Part shown: piece by piece, positions 17,607 through 26,505 of the stretch
Layout of the letters: the number at the start of each line of letters is the position of its first letter
How positions within the stretch are numbered: position 1 is the stretch's first letter
Source: JAGOGN01 sp036652735
GTDB lineage: Bacteria; Bacillota; Clostridia; Lachnospirales; Lachnospiraceae
Direction: 5' to 3'
Length of the DNA: 64,000 bases
Assembly (NCBI GenBank): GCA_036652735.1
Contig: JAVVVI010000002.1
Location: 61,912 to 125,911 of the forward strand
The notes under the pieces: model-generated
The model's database searches: none
What the model was told of the DNA's origin: nothing
The model's input: the letters and a program-made list of their open reading frames with translations, nothing else
Translations under genes and position numbers: made by a program

Positions 17607-17638
17607 ATCCGCATGTCAGCTTCGGTTGTCATGCGGAT
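17607..17638 (+). terminator. Weak hairpin after proC
   Basis: ATCCGCATG pairs with CATGCGGAT around a UUCG-containing loop (17607-17638), but only a short T-poor tail follows. It may attenuate read-through from proC into the TetR gene, or simply stabilise the mRNA end. Confidence 0.4.
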
Positions 17639-17663
17639 TGTAAATTGAAAGTAGGAGAATAAC

Positions 17664-18251
17664 GTGAAAAAAGGAAAGCAAAGCGTGAAAAACAGAATCA
17701 TAGATGCTGCATGGGAACTCTTTCATGAGAAGGGATATGACAATACCACAGTAGATGACATTATTAGGCTTTCCAAGACGTCAAAGGGCTCTTATTACTA
17801 TTATTTTGAGAGTAAAGATTCGCTGCTAAGTACGCTTTCGGATGTCTTGGACGAAAAATATGAAGAGCTTAGGGAAACAATGGATCCCCATCAAAATAGC
17901 TTTGATAAGTTGATGTATTTATGTTATGAGGTACATTCAATGATGGAAAAGAAGATGGATTATGAACTTTTGGCATCTTTATATTCTTCACAGCTTATTA
18001 CAAAAGGAGATCGGCATTTATTGGATCAAAATCGTACCTATTATAAGCTTATTCGTTCCATTGTAGAGGAAGGACAGACAAGAGGAGAGATTACCAGTGA
18101 TAAAACAGCAGCTGAGATTACCAAGCTATATGGTCTGTGTGAGCGGGCACTGGTGTCTGACTGGTGTATGTCTAAGGGTGAATATTCCCTTGGAGAATAC
18201 AGCAGGGAGTATATGCCCCTGCTATTTGAACATTTTCGTGAGAAACAGTAG
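17664..18251 (+). CDS. TetR/AcrR family transcriptional regulator
   Basis: 195 residues with an N-terminal TetR helix-turn-helix (about 8-55): NRIIDAAWELFHEKGYDNTT, then VDDIIRLSKTSKGSYYYYFESKDSLL. The C-terminal ligand domain resembles no specific subfamily I can name. It starts at GTG 17664 behind AGGAG. It is 70 bases downstream of proC and convergent with the large activase gene at 18361. Possible targets are the hypD operon dyad (13444) or the activase promoter (22669); neither is shown by sequence. Confidence 0.88.
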   Translation: MKKGKQSVKNRIIDAAWELFHEKGYDNTTVDDIIRLSKTSKGSYYYYFESKDSLLSTLSDVLDEKYEELRETMDPHQNSFDKLMYLCYEVHSMMEKKMDYELLASLYSSQLITKGDRHLLDQNRTYYKLIRSIVEEGQTRGEITSDKTAAEITKLYGLCERALVSDWCMSKGEYSLGEYSREYMPLLFEHFREKQ

Positions 18252-18281
18252 CAGTCCCTTTCGTTGTGAGATTCTCAACTT

Positions 18282-18305
18282 AAAAAGCTCCGTAAATACG
18301 GAGCT
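18282..18305 (-). terminator. Terminator of the acyl-CoA dehydratase activase gene
   Basis: Stem AGCTCCGT/ACGGAGCT (18286-18293 with 18298-18305) and a 4-base loop. On the minus strand it is followed by TTTTT, so it terminates the minus-strand gene ending at 18361. Confidence 0.75.
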
Positions 18306-18360
18306 CAGAAAGAAAAACCAGATCCGGATAGGAGGATAAATCGTTCCCCTTTCCGGTATT

Positions 18361-21300
18361 TTATTGTACTTTTTTTTGATCTAAATGTTTCTGGGCGGTA
18401 GAAAGCATTAGCTTAATTCGATTTAATTGATTTACTTCACTGGCACCCGGATCATAGTCAATGGCTACAATATTGGACTCCGGGTGAAGATGACGTAATT
18501 TTTTAATCACACCTTTTCCTACAATGTGGTTTGGAAGACAGCCAAAAGGCTGTGCACATACAATGTTACTGGTTCCGGTGTGAATCAACTCAAGCATTTC
18601 CCCTGTAAGAAACCATCCTTCACCGGTTTGGTTTCCCTGAGAGGTGATAGGCTGTGCGTAGCGGGCAAGGTCTGCAATGTGGGCAGGAGGAGTAAATCGT
18701 TTGCTTTTTTTGAATTCAGTCCGTGCTGCACTGCGCAGCCACTCAAAAAACCATATGCCTAAATCGGCTTTTACAGCTCCTGATTTTTTGGCACCAAGAT
18801 TATCAACCCTGAAATGCTGATTGTAGAAACAGTACAGTAAAAAGTCGGTTAAATCAGGCACAACGGCTTCGGCACCCTCGGCTTCTAATAGTTCCACCAA
18901 GTAGTTGTTGGCAGCGGGTAGGAATTTTACTAGGATTTCTCCAACGATACCAACTTTTGGTTTTTGAATATCTAAAATTGGAAGAGCATCAAAGTCTCGA
19001 ATGATCTCCCTGCACATTTTTTTATAAGTGTGGTGAGAAGGTGTTTTTTTCTGACCAACAAACTGAATACAGCGATCCACCCACTTGCGGTGGAGAGCAT
19101 TTGCTGAACCACTGACGGATTCATAGGGACGGACACGATAAAGGCAACGCATAAAAATATCACCAAATTCCAAAGCATACAGTCCGCGTTTAATGAGGCT
19201 TAAATTGATTTTAAAGCCGGGGTTGCTTTCTAAACCGCTTAGGTTAATGGATATAACCGGTATATTTGGATAGCCGGCTTTTTCCAGGGCACGTCGAATA
19301 AAACCAATATAGTTGCTGGCACGACAACCACCACCTGTTTGGGAGATAATAATTGCAAGTTTATCCAGATCATATTGTCCGGAGAGAATGGCTTCCATAA
19401 TCTGACCCACAACAATCAAGGATGGGAAGCAGGCATCATTATTCACATATTTCAGACCGATATCTATTGCAGCTCGGTTATCATTGCCAAGGACTTCTAG
19501 TTTATAGCCTGCAGCATTAAAAGCAGGTCCCAGGAGCTCAAAATGAATAGGCGACATTTGAGGACAAAGGATGGTGTAATCTTTTCGCATCTCCTGGGTA
19601 AAGACCACGCGTTCATAGCTGGCAGGAACAATTTCCCGTACTTCCTTTTTTTTCTCCCGTACTTTAATTGCGGATAGAAGAGAACGAATACGTATTTTGG
19701 CAGCACCCAGGTTGTTTACTTCATCAATTTTCAGGCAGGTATAGATTTTACCGGAGTGCGTTAAAATGTCATTGACAGCATCGGTTGTTACCGCATCTAA
19801 TCCACAGCCGAAAGAATTAAGCTGTATCAGATCCAAATCTTCCCGAAGTTTTACAAAGTTTGCAGCCCCATAAAGACGGGAGTGATACATCCATTGATCC
19901 ATTACAATTAAAGGACGTTCAACTTTATTCAAATGGGAGACGGAATCTTCAGTCAATACAGCAATCCCATAAGAATTAATTAATTCCGGAATTCCATGAT
20001 TGATTTCCGGATCGATATGGTAGGGACGTCCGGCAAGCACAATCCCTCGTTTTCCTTCTTTTTCCAGGTAGCGTAGGGTTTGTTCCCCTTTTTGCTGCAT
20101 ATCCTGTCTGGCAGATTCTAATTCCTTCCAACCGGCTGTAACAGCAGAAGTAATCTCAGCAGAAGGGATAGAGAATTCTTCCAAAAACACTTCACAAAGA
20201 CGCTTACCAAGAACCTCTTTATCTGCAAAGGACATAAAAGGATTCAGAAAACGTACCTGACCATTGGTAATTTCATCTACATTATTTTTAATATTTTCAG
20301 GATAAGAAGTTACAATTGGACAATTATAGTGATTGTTGGAATCCGGGAATTCATTCCGTTCGTAAGGTATACATGGGTAAAAAATGCAGTCTACCTTTTC
20401 TTTTATTAACCAGGCAACATGCCCATGCACTAATTTGGCAGGATAACATTCGGATTCACTTGGTATGGATTCAATACCCATTTCATAAATCTTTCGATTA
20501 GAGGCGGGAGATAGAATCACTCGGAAACCAAGATTTGTAAAAAATGTATGCCAAAAAGGATAATTTTCAAACATATTAAGGACTCTTGGAATTCCAATTG
20601 TTCCCCGTGGTGCAGTTTCTATTGGCAGGGAGTCATAGGAAAAAATCCGTTGATTTTTATATTCAAATAAATTAGGAAGCCGTTCTTTATTTTTTTCTTT
20701 TCCAAGACCACGTTCACAGCGGTTGCCTGTAATAAATCTTCGACCGCCGGAAAAATGATTTACCGTTAAGAGACAACTGTTTGTACAGCCCTTGCACCGG
20801 GACAGCTTCGTATCAAAAGTCAGGGCATTAATGTCTGCAATGGAGAGGGTGGAAGTCTCATGGCCTGCTTCATGGTGTTCTCTGGCAATCAGGGCAGCAC
20901 CAAAGGCTCCCATTATTCCGGCAATGTCGGGACGGATTGCCTCACAACCGGAGATCATCTCAAAGCTGCGAAGTACGGCATCATTATAAAAGGTTCCACC
21001 TTGAACAACAATATTTGTTCCAAGATCAGAAGCATCTGCAACTTTTATTACTTTAAACAGGGCATTTTTAATAACGGAGTAAGCCAGACCGGAAGAAATG
21101 TCGGAGACCTCAGCGCCTTCTTTTTGAGCCTGTTTAACTTTTGAGTTCATAAAAACGGTACAGCGGGTACCAAGATCAATGGGATGTTCCGCAAAGAGCG
21201 CTGCTTTTGCAAAATCTTCAACCGTATAGTTTAGAGATTTGGCAAATGTCTCAATAAAAGAACCACAGCCGGAGGAACAGGCTTCATTTAATTGCACGCT

Positions 21301-22614
21301 GTCCACGACTTGGTTTTTAATTTTAATGCATTTCATATCCTGACCGCCAATATCCAGAATACAGTCAACCTCAGGGTTAAAGAAAGAGGCAGCATAGTAA
21401 TGGGATACGGTCTCAACCTCACCTTCATCTAACATTAAGGCTGCTTTTATTAATGCTTCGCCATATCCGGTGGAGCAGGAATGCACAATCCTGGCATTTT
21501 TAGGAAGCAGGGTATAGATTTCCTTCATGGACTTTATAGTGGTAGCCAAAGGACTTCCATTATTGCTGCTATAGAAGGAATAGAGCAAAGAACCATCTTC
21601 AGAGACCAAAGCAACCTTTGTAGTTGTGGAACCGGCATCAATGCCAAGGTAACAGTCCCCTTCATAGATGGACAGGTCGGCAGTGGTTACCTTTGCATTG
21701 GAATGACGAATGGAGAAGTCAGCATAGTCTTTTTTTGTAGAAAATAAAGGCTCCATTCGTGCAACTTCAAATTCCATATGTATATTGGAGTCCAACTTTT
21801 TTAGTATGGAAGACAGTAATACGGTGACATCTTCTTTATAATTCAGTGCGGAACCAATTGCCGCAAATAAATGCGAATTGTCAGGAGCAATGGTGTGGGC
21901 TTCGTCAAGTTCCAGTGTTCGGACAAAAGCGGCTTTTAATTCCGATAAAAAATGAAGAGGACCACCAAGAAAAGCAACATGCCCACGGATGGGTTTACCA
22001 CAAGCCAGACCACTGATGGTTTGGTTAACAACGGCCTGGAAGATGGAAGCCGACAGGTCCTCCTTTGTGGCCCCTTCATTAATCAGGGGCTGAATATCAC
22101 TTTTGGCAAACACACCACAGCGGGCGGCAATGGGATAAATTGCTTTGTAGTTTTTGGCATAGTCATTTAAACCGGAAGCATCTGCCTGAATCAGAGATGC
22201 CATTTGGTCAATAAAAGAGCCGGTACCACCGGCACAAATGCCATTCATACGCTGTTCTACGTTACCACCTTCAAAATAAATGATTTTTGCATCTTCACCT
22301 CCAAGTTCAATGGCGACATCTGTCTGTGGAGCATAATCAGAAAGCGCAGTAGCGACAGCGATAACCTCCTGTACAAAGGGGATACCCAGATGTTTCGCCA
22401 AAGTCAGTCCACCGGAACCGGTAATCATGGGAGCCAGTGTGATATCCCCGGAGAGCTCATGGGCCTTTTTTAGTAACGATTGCAGCGTCTCACGTATATT
22501 GGCATAATGCCGTTCGTAATCAGAAAAAATCAGATTGTTCTCTTCATCTAAGACCGCTATTTTTACGGTTGTTGATCCAATATCAACACCTAATTTGTAT
22601 ATTTTTTCGTTCAT
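18361..22614 (-). CDS. Large acyl-CoA dehydratase activase-related protein (two ASKHA ATPase units plus DUF2229 and HgdB-like region)
   Basis: 1417 residues. Two tandem BadF/HgdC-type ATPase units are visible. Unit 1 (about 5-270) has GVDIGSTTVKIAVLDEENN, ELGGEDAKII and CAGGTGSFIDQ. Unit 2 (about 320-585) has GIDAGSTTTKVALVSEDG, DIGGQDMKCI and CSSGCGSFIET. The Cys in each of the last motifs is where activases bind a 4Fe-4S cluster. A cysteine set CKGCTNSC lies near 615, followed by a DUF2229-type region (about 660-900) and an HgdB-like C-terminal half. Activases of this kind drive electrons into 2-hydroxyacyl-CoA dehydratases. The true substrate of this giant form is not known to me, and no dehydratase genes lie nearby. 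Start ATG 22612-22614 follows a GGTGAGG site. Confidence 0.88.
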   Translation of the reverse strand: MNEKIYKLGVDIGSTTVKIAVLDEENNLIFSDYERHYANIRETLQSLLKKAHELSGDITLAPMITGSGGLTLAKHLGIPFVQEVIAVATALSDYAPQTDVAIELGGEDAKIIYFEGGNVEQRMNGICAGGTGSFIDQMASLIQADASGLNDYAKNYKAIYPIAARCGVFAKSDIQPLINEGATKEDLSASIFQAVVNQTISGLACGKPIRGHVAFLGGPLHFLSELKAAFVRTLELDEAHTIAPDNSHLFAAIGSALNYKEDVTVLLSSILKKLDSNIHMEFEVARMEPLFSTKKDYADFSIRHSNAKVTTADLSIYEGDCYLGIDAGSTTTKVALVSEDGSLLYSFYSSNNGSPLATTIKSMKEIYTLLPKNARIVHSCSTGYGEALIKAALMLDEGEVETVSHYYAASFFNPEVDCILDIGGQDMKCIKIKNQVVDSVQLNEACSSGCGSFIETFAKSLNYTVEDFAKAALFAEHPIDLGTRCTVFMNSKVKQAQKEGAEVSDISSGLAYSVIKNALFKVIKVADASDLGTNIVVQGGTFYNDAVLRSFEMISGCEAIRPDIAGIMGAFGAALIAREHHEAGHETSTLSIADINALTFDTKLSRCKGCTNSCLLTVNHFSGGRRFITGNRCERGLGKEKNKERLPNLFEYKNQRIFSYDSLPIETAPRGTIGIPRVLNMFENYPFWHTFFTNLGFRVILSPASNRKIYEMGIESIPSESECYPAKLVHGHVAWLIKEKVDCIFYPCIPYERNEFPDSNNHYNCPIVTSYPENIKNNVDEITNGQVRFLNPFMSFADKEVLGKRLCEVFLEEFSIPSAEITSAVTAGWKELESARQDMQQKGEQTLRYLEKEGKRGIVLAGRPYHIDPEINHGIPELINSYGIAVLTEDSVSHLNKVERPLIVMDQWMYHSRLYGAANFVKLREDLDLIQLNSFGCGLDAVTTDAVNDILTHSGKIYTCLKIDEVNNLGAAKIRIRSLLSAIKVREKKKEVREIVPASYERVVFTQEMRKDYTILCPQMSPIHFELLGPAFNAAGYKLEVLGNDNRAAIDIGLKYVNNDACFPSLIVVGQIMEAILSGQYDLDKLAIIISQTGGGCRASNYIGFIRRALEKAGYPNIPVISINLSGLESNPGFKINLSLIKRGLYALEFGDIFMRCLYRVRPYESVSGSANALHRKWVDRCIQFVGQKKTPSHHTYKKMCREIIRDFDALPILDIQKPKVGIVGEILVKFLPAANNYLVELLEAEGAEAVVPDLTDFLLYCFYNQHFRVDNLGAKKSGAVKADLGIWFFEWLRSAARTEFKKSKRFTPPAHIADLARYAQPITSQGNQTGEGWFLTGEMLELIHTGTSNIVCAQPFGCLPNHIVGKGVIKKLRHLHPESNIVAIDYDPGASEVNQLNRIKLMLSTAQKHLDQKKVQ

Positions 22615-22668
22615 AACCTCACCTGTAGTTTCCTATTTACATATTATTTTAAATTTTGCACAACTTAC

Positions 22669-22697
22669 ATTATACGACACAACGTTTGAAATGACAA
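22669..22697 (-). promoter_or_regulatory. Promoter of the large activase gene
   Basis: On the minus strand, TTGTCA (22692-22697), a 17-base spacer and TATAAT (22669-22674), about 55 bases upstream of the start codon. Confidence 0.7.
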
Positions 22698-22782
22698 TGC
22701 TTTTTCCGGAAAGAGAATCGGTTTAGTAACGAACTTGAAAAAACAGAATATGATGTAAAGAGAAAAGGAGTTGGAGCAGCTT

Positions 22783-23022
22783 ATGTCATATTATGATTCA
22801 ATGCCAATGCAGGCAAAATCAGAAAAAGGACCCTGCAGAGGAATGATTTACAAAGTGAAACCAGGGGATACATTATATAGTATCGGAAAAAAATTTCATG
22901 TGAGTGTAACAAGATTATTATTAAACAATCCCTATGTGGAAGTTTATAATTTAAGAATTGGTCAGGAATTATGTATTCCATATCCAATCAATTGTCCTTG
23001 TGATGGTCCCCAGCCAAGATAA
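22783..23022 (+). CDS. Small LysM-domain protein
   Basis: 79 residues from ATG 22783, chosen because GGAG at 22773-22776 is well spaced; TTG 22771 abuts the first GGAG and is unlikely. One LysM domain (about 22-67) fills most of the protein: YKVKPGDTLYSIGKKFHV, then NPYVEVYNLRIGQELCIPY. LysM binds peptidoglycan. There is no signal peptide, as in spore-coat LysM proteins such as SafA, so a spore or cell-wall role is possible but unproven. The C-terminus is Cys/Pro rich (PINCPCDGPQPR). Confidence 0.85.
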   Translation: MSYYDSMPMQAKSEKGPCRGMIYKVKPGDTLYSIGKKFHVSVTRLLLNNPYVEVYNLRIGQELCIPYPINCPCDGPQPR

Positions 23023-23034
23023 CCGATTCATTAA

Positions 23035-23063
23035 TTGACAAACCAGTGGGAAAATTTTATAAT
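23035..23063 (+). promoter_or_regulatory. Consensus promoter for the pseudo-rhomboid/DUF2225 genes
   Basis: TTGACA (23035-23040), a 17-base spacer and TATAAT (23058-23063), a perfect sigma-A consensus. The leader is about 95 bases and contains a hairpin at 23073. Confidence 0.8.
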
Positions 23064-23072
23064 GAATATATT

Positions 23073-23097
23073 GAGGGGCTGTATCTTACAGTCTCTC
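23073..23097 (+). other. 5' leader hairpin before the pseudo-rhomboid gene
   Basis: An 11-base-pair stem with two G-U pairs and a TCT loop lies right at the expected 5' end of the transcript. No T-run follows, so it is not a clear terminator; a 5' stabiliser is one reading. Confidence 0.35.
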
Positions 23098-23164
23098 GGT
23101 ATTTATAAATAAGACAGGCAGTATAAAATTAGAATTATATAAATTGAAAAATAAGAGGTGTGCA

Positions 23165-24001
23165 ATGAAGTTCATGAGAAAATGGGAACGTAAAATGGGA
23201 AAATATGCAATCCCGAATTTGATGAAGATTTTAATTTTTTGTTATGCATTAGGCTATGTAATCCAATTGGCAGTACCAAGCCTTATGGGATATTTAACAT
23301 TAGAACCATTATTTATTTTAAGGGGGCAGGTATGGAGACTGCTGACCTGGGTTTTGGTTCCGGAATCCGGGTTCAATATTTTGTTTACACTGATCATGCT
23401 TTTCTTCTATTATTCGATCGGTACAAGGCTTGAACAGACCTGGGGAGATTTTCGATTTAATTTATATATATTCGGAGGAATTATTTTAACAGATATTGCT
23501 GCAATGATTTTATATTTTGCAGTAGGAGGTGGAGCATCCATTATAGGAATGGGTTCCTTATTCAGCACTTATTATATTAATATGTCACTTTTTCTGGCAT
23601 ATGCAGTCTGCTATCCGGAATTGGAAATTTTATTTATGATGATAATTCCTGTGAAAATGAAATGGATGGGGCTAATTTATGGAGTTATGGTACTTTATAG
23701 TATTGTAACAGCAGGCTGGGTAGGGAGAACCGCAATCATTGCTTCCCTGCTTAATTTCTTGATTTTCTTTCTACTAACCAGAGATTTCAGACGTGTGTCA
23801 CCCAAAGAGGTGCGGCGGCGCCAGAATTTCAAAAGGCAGATAAAACCAAATGCCAATGGAACAGTTCACAAATGTACAATTTGTGGTCGAACAGAAAAAG
23901 ACGGAGAAGAGTTAGAATTTCGTTTTTGTTCCAAATGTGCTGGAAATCACGAGTATTGTCAAGATCATTTATTTACGCACCAACACATAAAACATAAATA
24001 G
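23165..24001 (+). CDS. Rhomboid-like membrane protein without catalytic dyad, with zinc-binding tail
   Basis: 278 residues from ATG 23165 (AGAGG site six bases upstream; an upstream TTG at 23144 has none). About six membrane segments lie in residues 15-205, with the rhomboid-like pattern RGQVWRLLTWVLVPES, then TRLEQTWGDFRFNLY, then YPELEILFMMIIPVKMKWM. The serine motif GxSG and the later catalytic His are absent (IIGMGSLFS and IIASLLNF stand in those places), so it is probably an inactive rhomboid. The tail carries CTICG, FCSKC and HEYCQDH, which look like a zinc site. Followed 27 bases later by DUF2225. Confidence 0.7.
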   Translation: MKFMRKWERKMGKYAIPNLMKILIFCYALGYVIQLAVPSLMGYLTLEPLFILRGQVWRLLTWVLVPESGFNILFTLIMLFFYYSIGTRLEQTWGDFRFNLYIFGGIILTDIAAMILYFAVGGGASIIGMGSLFSTYYINMSLFLAYAVCYPELEILFMMIIPVKMKWMGLIYGVMVLYSIVTAGWVGRTAIIASLLNFLIFFLLTRDFRRVSPKEVRRRQNFKRQIKPNANGTVHKCTICGRTEKDGEELEFRFCSKCAGNHEYCQDHLFTHQHIKHK

Positions 24002-24028
24002 AAAAGCATCACAAAAGGAGGAATTTGT

Positions 24029-24892
24029 ATGAACTTACTTTCAGGATTGGAAAAGTTTGGATTGAATCTCGGCGAAAAAATGAATTTGTTTGAGGATGAT
24101 AGTCAAAAGACGAATTCAGATGAAAATGGAGAGAATCAGGAGGAAAAAATACCAACGGAAGATGAATTCTTACTGGAAAAAACAGTTCAGTGCAGAATTT
24201 GTGATAAGAATTTTAAAGCAAAAATGTTAAAAAATGGACGAGCAAAGCGTTTGGAGCCGGATGATGATTTACGTCCAAGACATCAATATATTGATACCTT
24301 AAAATATGACGTGGTTTCGTGTCCATATTGTGGATATACGGCGATGAATCGGTACTTTGAACATTTAACATCCATGCAGGCAAAGCTGATTAAGGATGAG
24401 GTATGTAGTAAGTTTAAGGGAACGGGAGAACAAAAGGAAGAGGCATCGTATTCTTATGAAGAGGCAATCGACCGTTATAAGTTAGCTCTTTTTAATACAA
24501 TTGTTAAAAAAGGAAAAACCAGTGAGAAAGCATATACCTGTCTGAAAATCTCATGGCTTCTTCGCGGTAAAGCAGAAGAACTTCCAAATAAAACAGAAGA
24601 GGATAAAAAAAATCTTCTGGAATGCAAACAGGAAGAGGAAGCATTTTATGAGCAGGCATATGAAGGTTTATTAAAGGCTACTGCATCAGAGATGTATCCA
24701 ATTTGTGGAATGGAACAAAGTACGCTGGATTATCTATTGGCACAAATGGCATTTCATTTTAACAAACTGGACGTTGCTTCAAGGTTTGTATCGGGAATTT
24801 TAACATCACAGGCAGCAAATCGAAGAATGAAAGACAAGGCATTAGATCTAAAGGATAAAATATTAGTGCAGATTCGTTCTTTAAAAAGCTAG
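24029..24892 (+). CDS. DUF2225 family protein
   Basis: 287 residues. Two CxxC pairs (VQCRICDKNF near 55 and SCPYCGYTAM near 90) flank LEPDDDLRPRHQYIDTLKYD, the hallmark of DUF2225. A helical, TPR-like C-terminal half follows (YEEAIDRYKLALFNTIV and similar). The pairs probably bind a metal. There is no signal peptide or membrane segment. It shares the promoter at 23035 with the pseudo-rhomboid. Function unknown. Confidence 0.85.
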   Translation: MNLLSGLEKFGLNLGEKMNLFEDDSQKTNSDENGENQEEKIPTEDEFLLEKTVQCRICDKNFKAKMLKNGRAKRLEPDDDLRPRHQYIDTLKYDVVSCPYCGYTAMNRYFEHLTSMQAKLIKDEVCSKFKGTGEQKEEASYSYEEAIDRYKLALFNTIVKKGKTSEKAYTCLKISWLLRGKAEELPNKTEEDKKNLLECKQEEEAFYEQAYEGLLKATASEMYPICGMEQSTLDYLLAQMAFHFNKLDVASRFVSGILTSQAANRRMKDKALDLKDKILVQIRSLKS

Positions 24893-24909
24893 AAGAGGCC
24901 GGGAAATCC

Positions 24910-26334
24910 ATGATAGATGTTACAATTCACTTGATAACCGGTTCCAAAGAGTCTCTGTATCAGCAAATTTATGAATATTTTAAGGAAGAGATACAGAGTG
25001 CGAACTGTATTCCGGGAGAAAAATTACCATCTACCCGTATGCTGGCAAAAAAACTTCAGATAAGCCGTAACACAGTGGATATGGCTTATGAGCAGCTGGA
25101 AGCAGAAGGGTATATAGAATCCATTCCCTGTAGTGGATATTATGTAAATAATATAGAGGACCTGTATTGCCCGCCAAAAGTTCATTATACCCAAGGGGGA
25201 CAAGCCGAGAAAGAAGATATTTACTGGGATTTCACAAAAAGCGATGTAGACTTATCGCATTTTCCTTTTCAGGCATGGAGAAAAGTCAATAAAAAGGTAT
25301 TTGAACAGGAAACAAGCATCTTTCAGGCGGGAGATGCGTTTGGAGAGCCGGGTTTAAGAAATGCAATTGCGTCTTATTTACATCAGGCAAGAGGTGTGAA
25401 TTGTAAAGCAGAGAATATTATAGTAGGAGCAGGAAATGAATATTTGCTTCTCTTGTTACGGACAATCTTAAAGGGAGAGCTTATTGTGGGAATGGAAAAT
25501 CCAACCTATTATCAAGCCTACCATGCAATGCACAGCGCGGGCTGTACAATGGAAGCAATTGAAATGGACGACAGTGGAATACTTGTAAGTGAATTAAAGC
25601 AAACAAAGGCAAATTTGGTTTATGTGATGCCCTCTCATCAGTTCCCCATTGGGGCGGTGATGCCAATTAGCAGAAGAATGGAATTACTTGCATGGGCAAA
25701 TGAAGGAGAACGTTATATCATTGAAGATGACTATGATAGTGAATTTCGTTATAAAGGACGACCAATTCCGGCACTTCAGGGATATGATCGAATGGGAAAA
25801 GTAATTTACCTGGGGACATTTTCCAAAAGTATCGCTCCGGCAATTCGTGTGAGTTATATGGTACTTCCGGAAAAATTAATGATTCGTTATAAAGAAGAAT
25901 GTGGATTGTTTTCAATAACGGTGTCAAAAATGCAACAGGAACTTATTACTCAGTTTTTAAATGAGGGATATTTTGAACGGAACTTAAATAAAATGCGTAC
26001 TCTTTACAAAGGGAAACGGGATTTATTGTTAAATCAGTTAAAATACCTTCCTGAAAATTGCCGCGTTTATGGAGAGAATGCCGGGCTTCATCTTTTAGTG
26101 GAGATCGATACACCAAATTCAGAGAGCCACATTATCCATTGCTTAAAAGAGGAGAAAATGAAAGTAGAAGGCTTACAGAACTATTATATTGGAAAAAAGA
26201 AAGAAGAGTACAAGCCAACTTTAATTTTAAATTATGGACATTTAGAGCCGGAAGAAATCAGGAAGAGCACGGAAAAATTACAGCAGGTACTTAGAGAAGA
26301 AGCACCAATTGGTAAAAAAGAATCCGGCAGGTAG
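24910..26334 (+). CDS. MocR/PdxR-type regulator (GntR helix-turn-helix fused to aminotransferase domain)
   Basis: A 474-residue fusion. The GntR winged helix (about 10-80) shows LYQQIYEYFKEEI and LPSTRMLAKKLQISRNTVDM. A fold-type I aminotransferase domain (about 110-465) follows, with the PLP lysine in GTFSKSIAPAIRVSYM (Lys306) and EDDYDSEFRY upstream. Such proteins sense PLP or amino-acid aldimines; PdxR and GabR are studied examples. It is 17 bases after the DUF2225 gene and ends in a terminator that includes its own stop codon. No pdxST or gab genes are adjacent, so the target is unknown. Confidence 0.92.
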   Translation: MIDVTIHLITGSKESLYQQIYEYFKEEIQSANCIPGEKLPSTRMLAKKLQISRNTVDMAYEQLEAEGYIESIPCSGYYVNNIEDLYCPPKVHYTQGGQAEKEDIYWDFTKSDVDLSHFPFQAWRKVNKKVFEQETSIFQAGDAFGEPGLRNAIASYLHQARGVNCKAENIIVGAGNEYLLLLLRTILKGELIVGMENPTYYQAYHAMHSAGCTMEAIEMDDSGILVSELKQTKANLVYVMPSHQFPIGAVMPISRRMELLAWANEGERYIIEDDYDSEFRYKGRPIPALQGYDRMGKVIYLGTFSKSIAPAIRVSYMVLPEKLMIRYKEECGLFSITVSKMQQELITQFLNEGYFERNLNKMRTLYKGKRDLLLNQLKYLPENCRVYGENAGLHLLVEIDTPNSESHIIHCLKEEKMKVEGLQNYYIGKKKEEYKPTLILNYGHLEPEEIRKSTEKLQQVLREEAPIGKKESGR

Positions 26335-26348
26335 GATTCTTTTTTTTT
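26317..26348 (+). terminator. Terminator overlapping the stop codon of the MocR gene
   Basis: Stem AAAGAATCC/GGATTCTTT (26317-26325 with 26334-26342), 8-base loop, T-run to 26348. The TAG stop (26332-26334) sits in the loop. Confidence 0.85.
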
Positions 26349-26383
26349 GATTATTAAGAAAGTATAAATTTTTTCAAATCCGG

Positions 26384-26412
26384 TTGACAAAAAAAAGCGA
26401 TAGTGATATCTT
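26384..26412 (+). promoter_or_regulatory. dnaK operon promoter
   Basis: TTGACA (26384-26389), a 17-base spacer and TATCTT (26407-26412) preceded by TGA, an extended -10. CIRCE begins 13 bases downstream, near the start site. Confidence 0.8.
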
Positions 26413-26425
26413 ATTTATAGACCTG

Positions 26426-26452
26426 TTAGCACTCTGAATGAACGAGTGCTAA
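26426..26452. promoter_or_regulatory. CIRCE operator of the hrcA-dnaK operon
   Basis: A perfect TTAGCACTC, nine bases, GAGTGCTAA. HrcA, encoded next, represses through this site, giving autoregulation. Confidence 0.96.
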
Positions 26453-26505
26453 CAATCTAAAAGGAAATAATCCAAAGGATTCCCAAAAACTTGAAGGAGT
26501 TAAGT

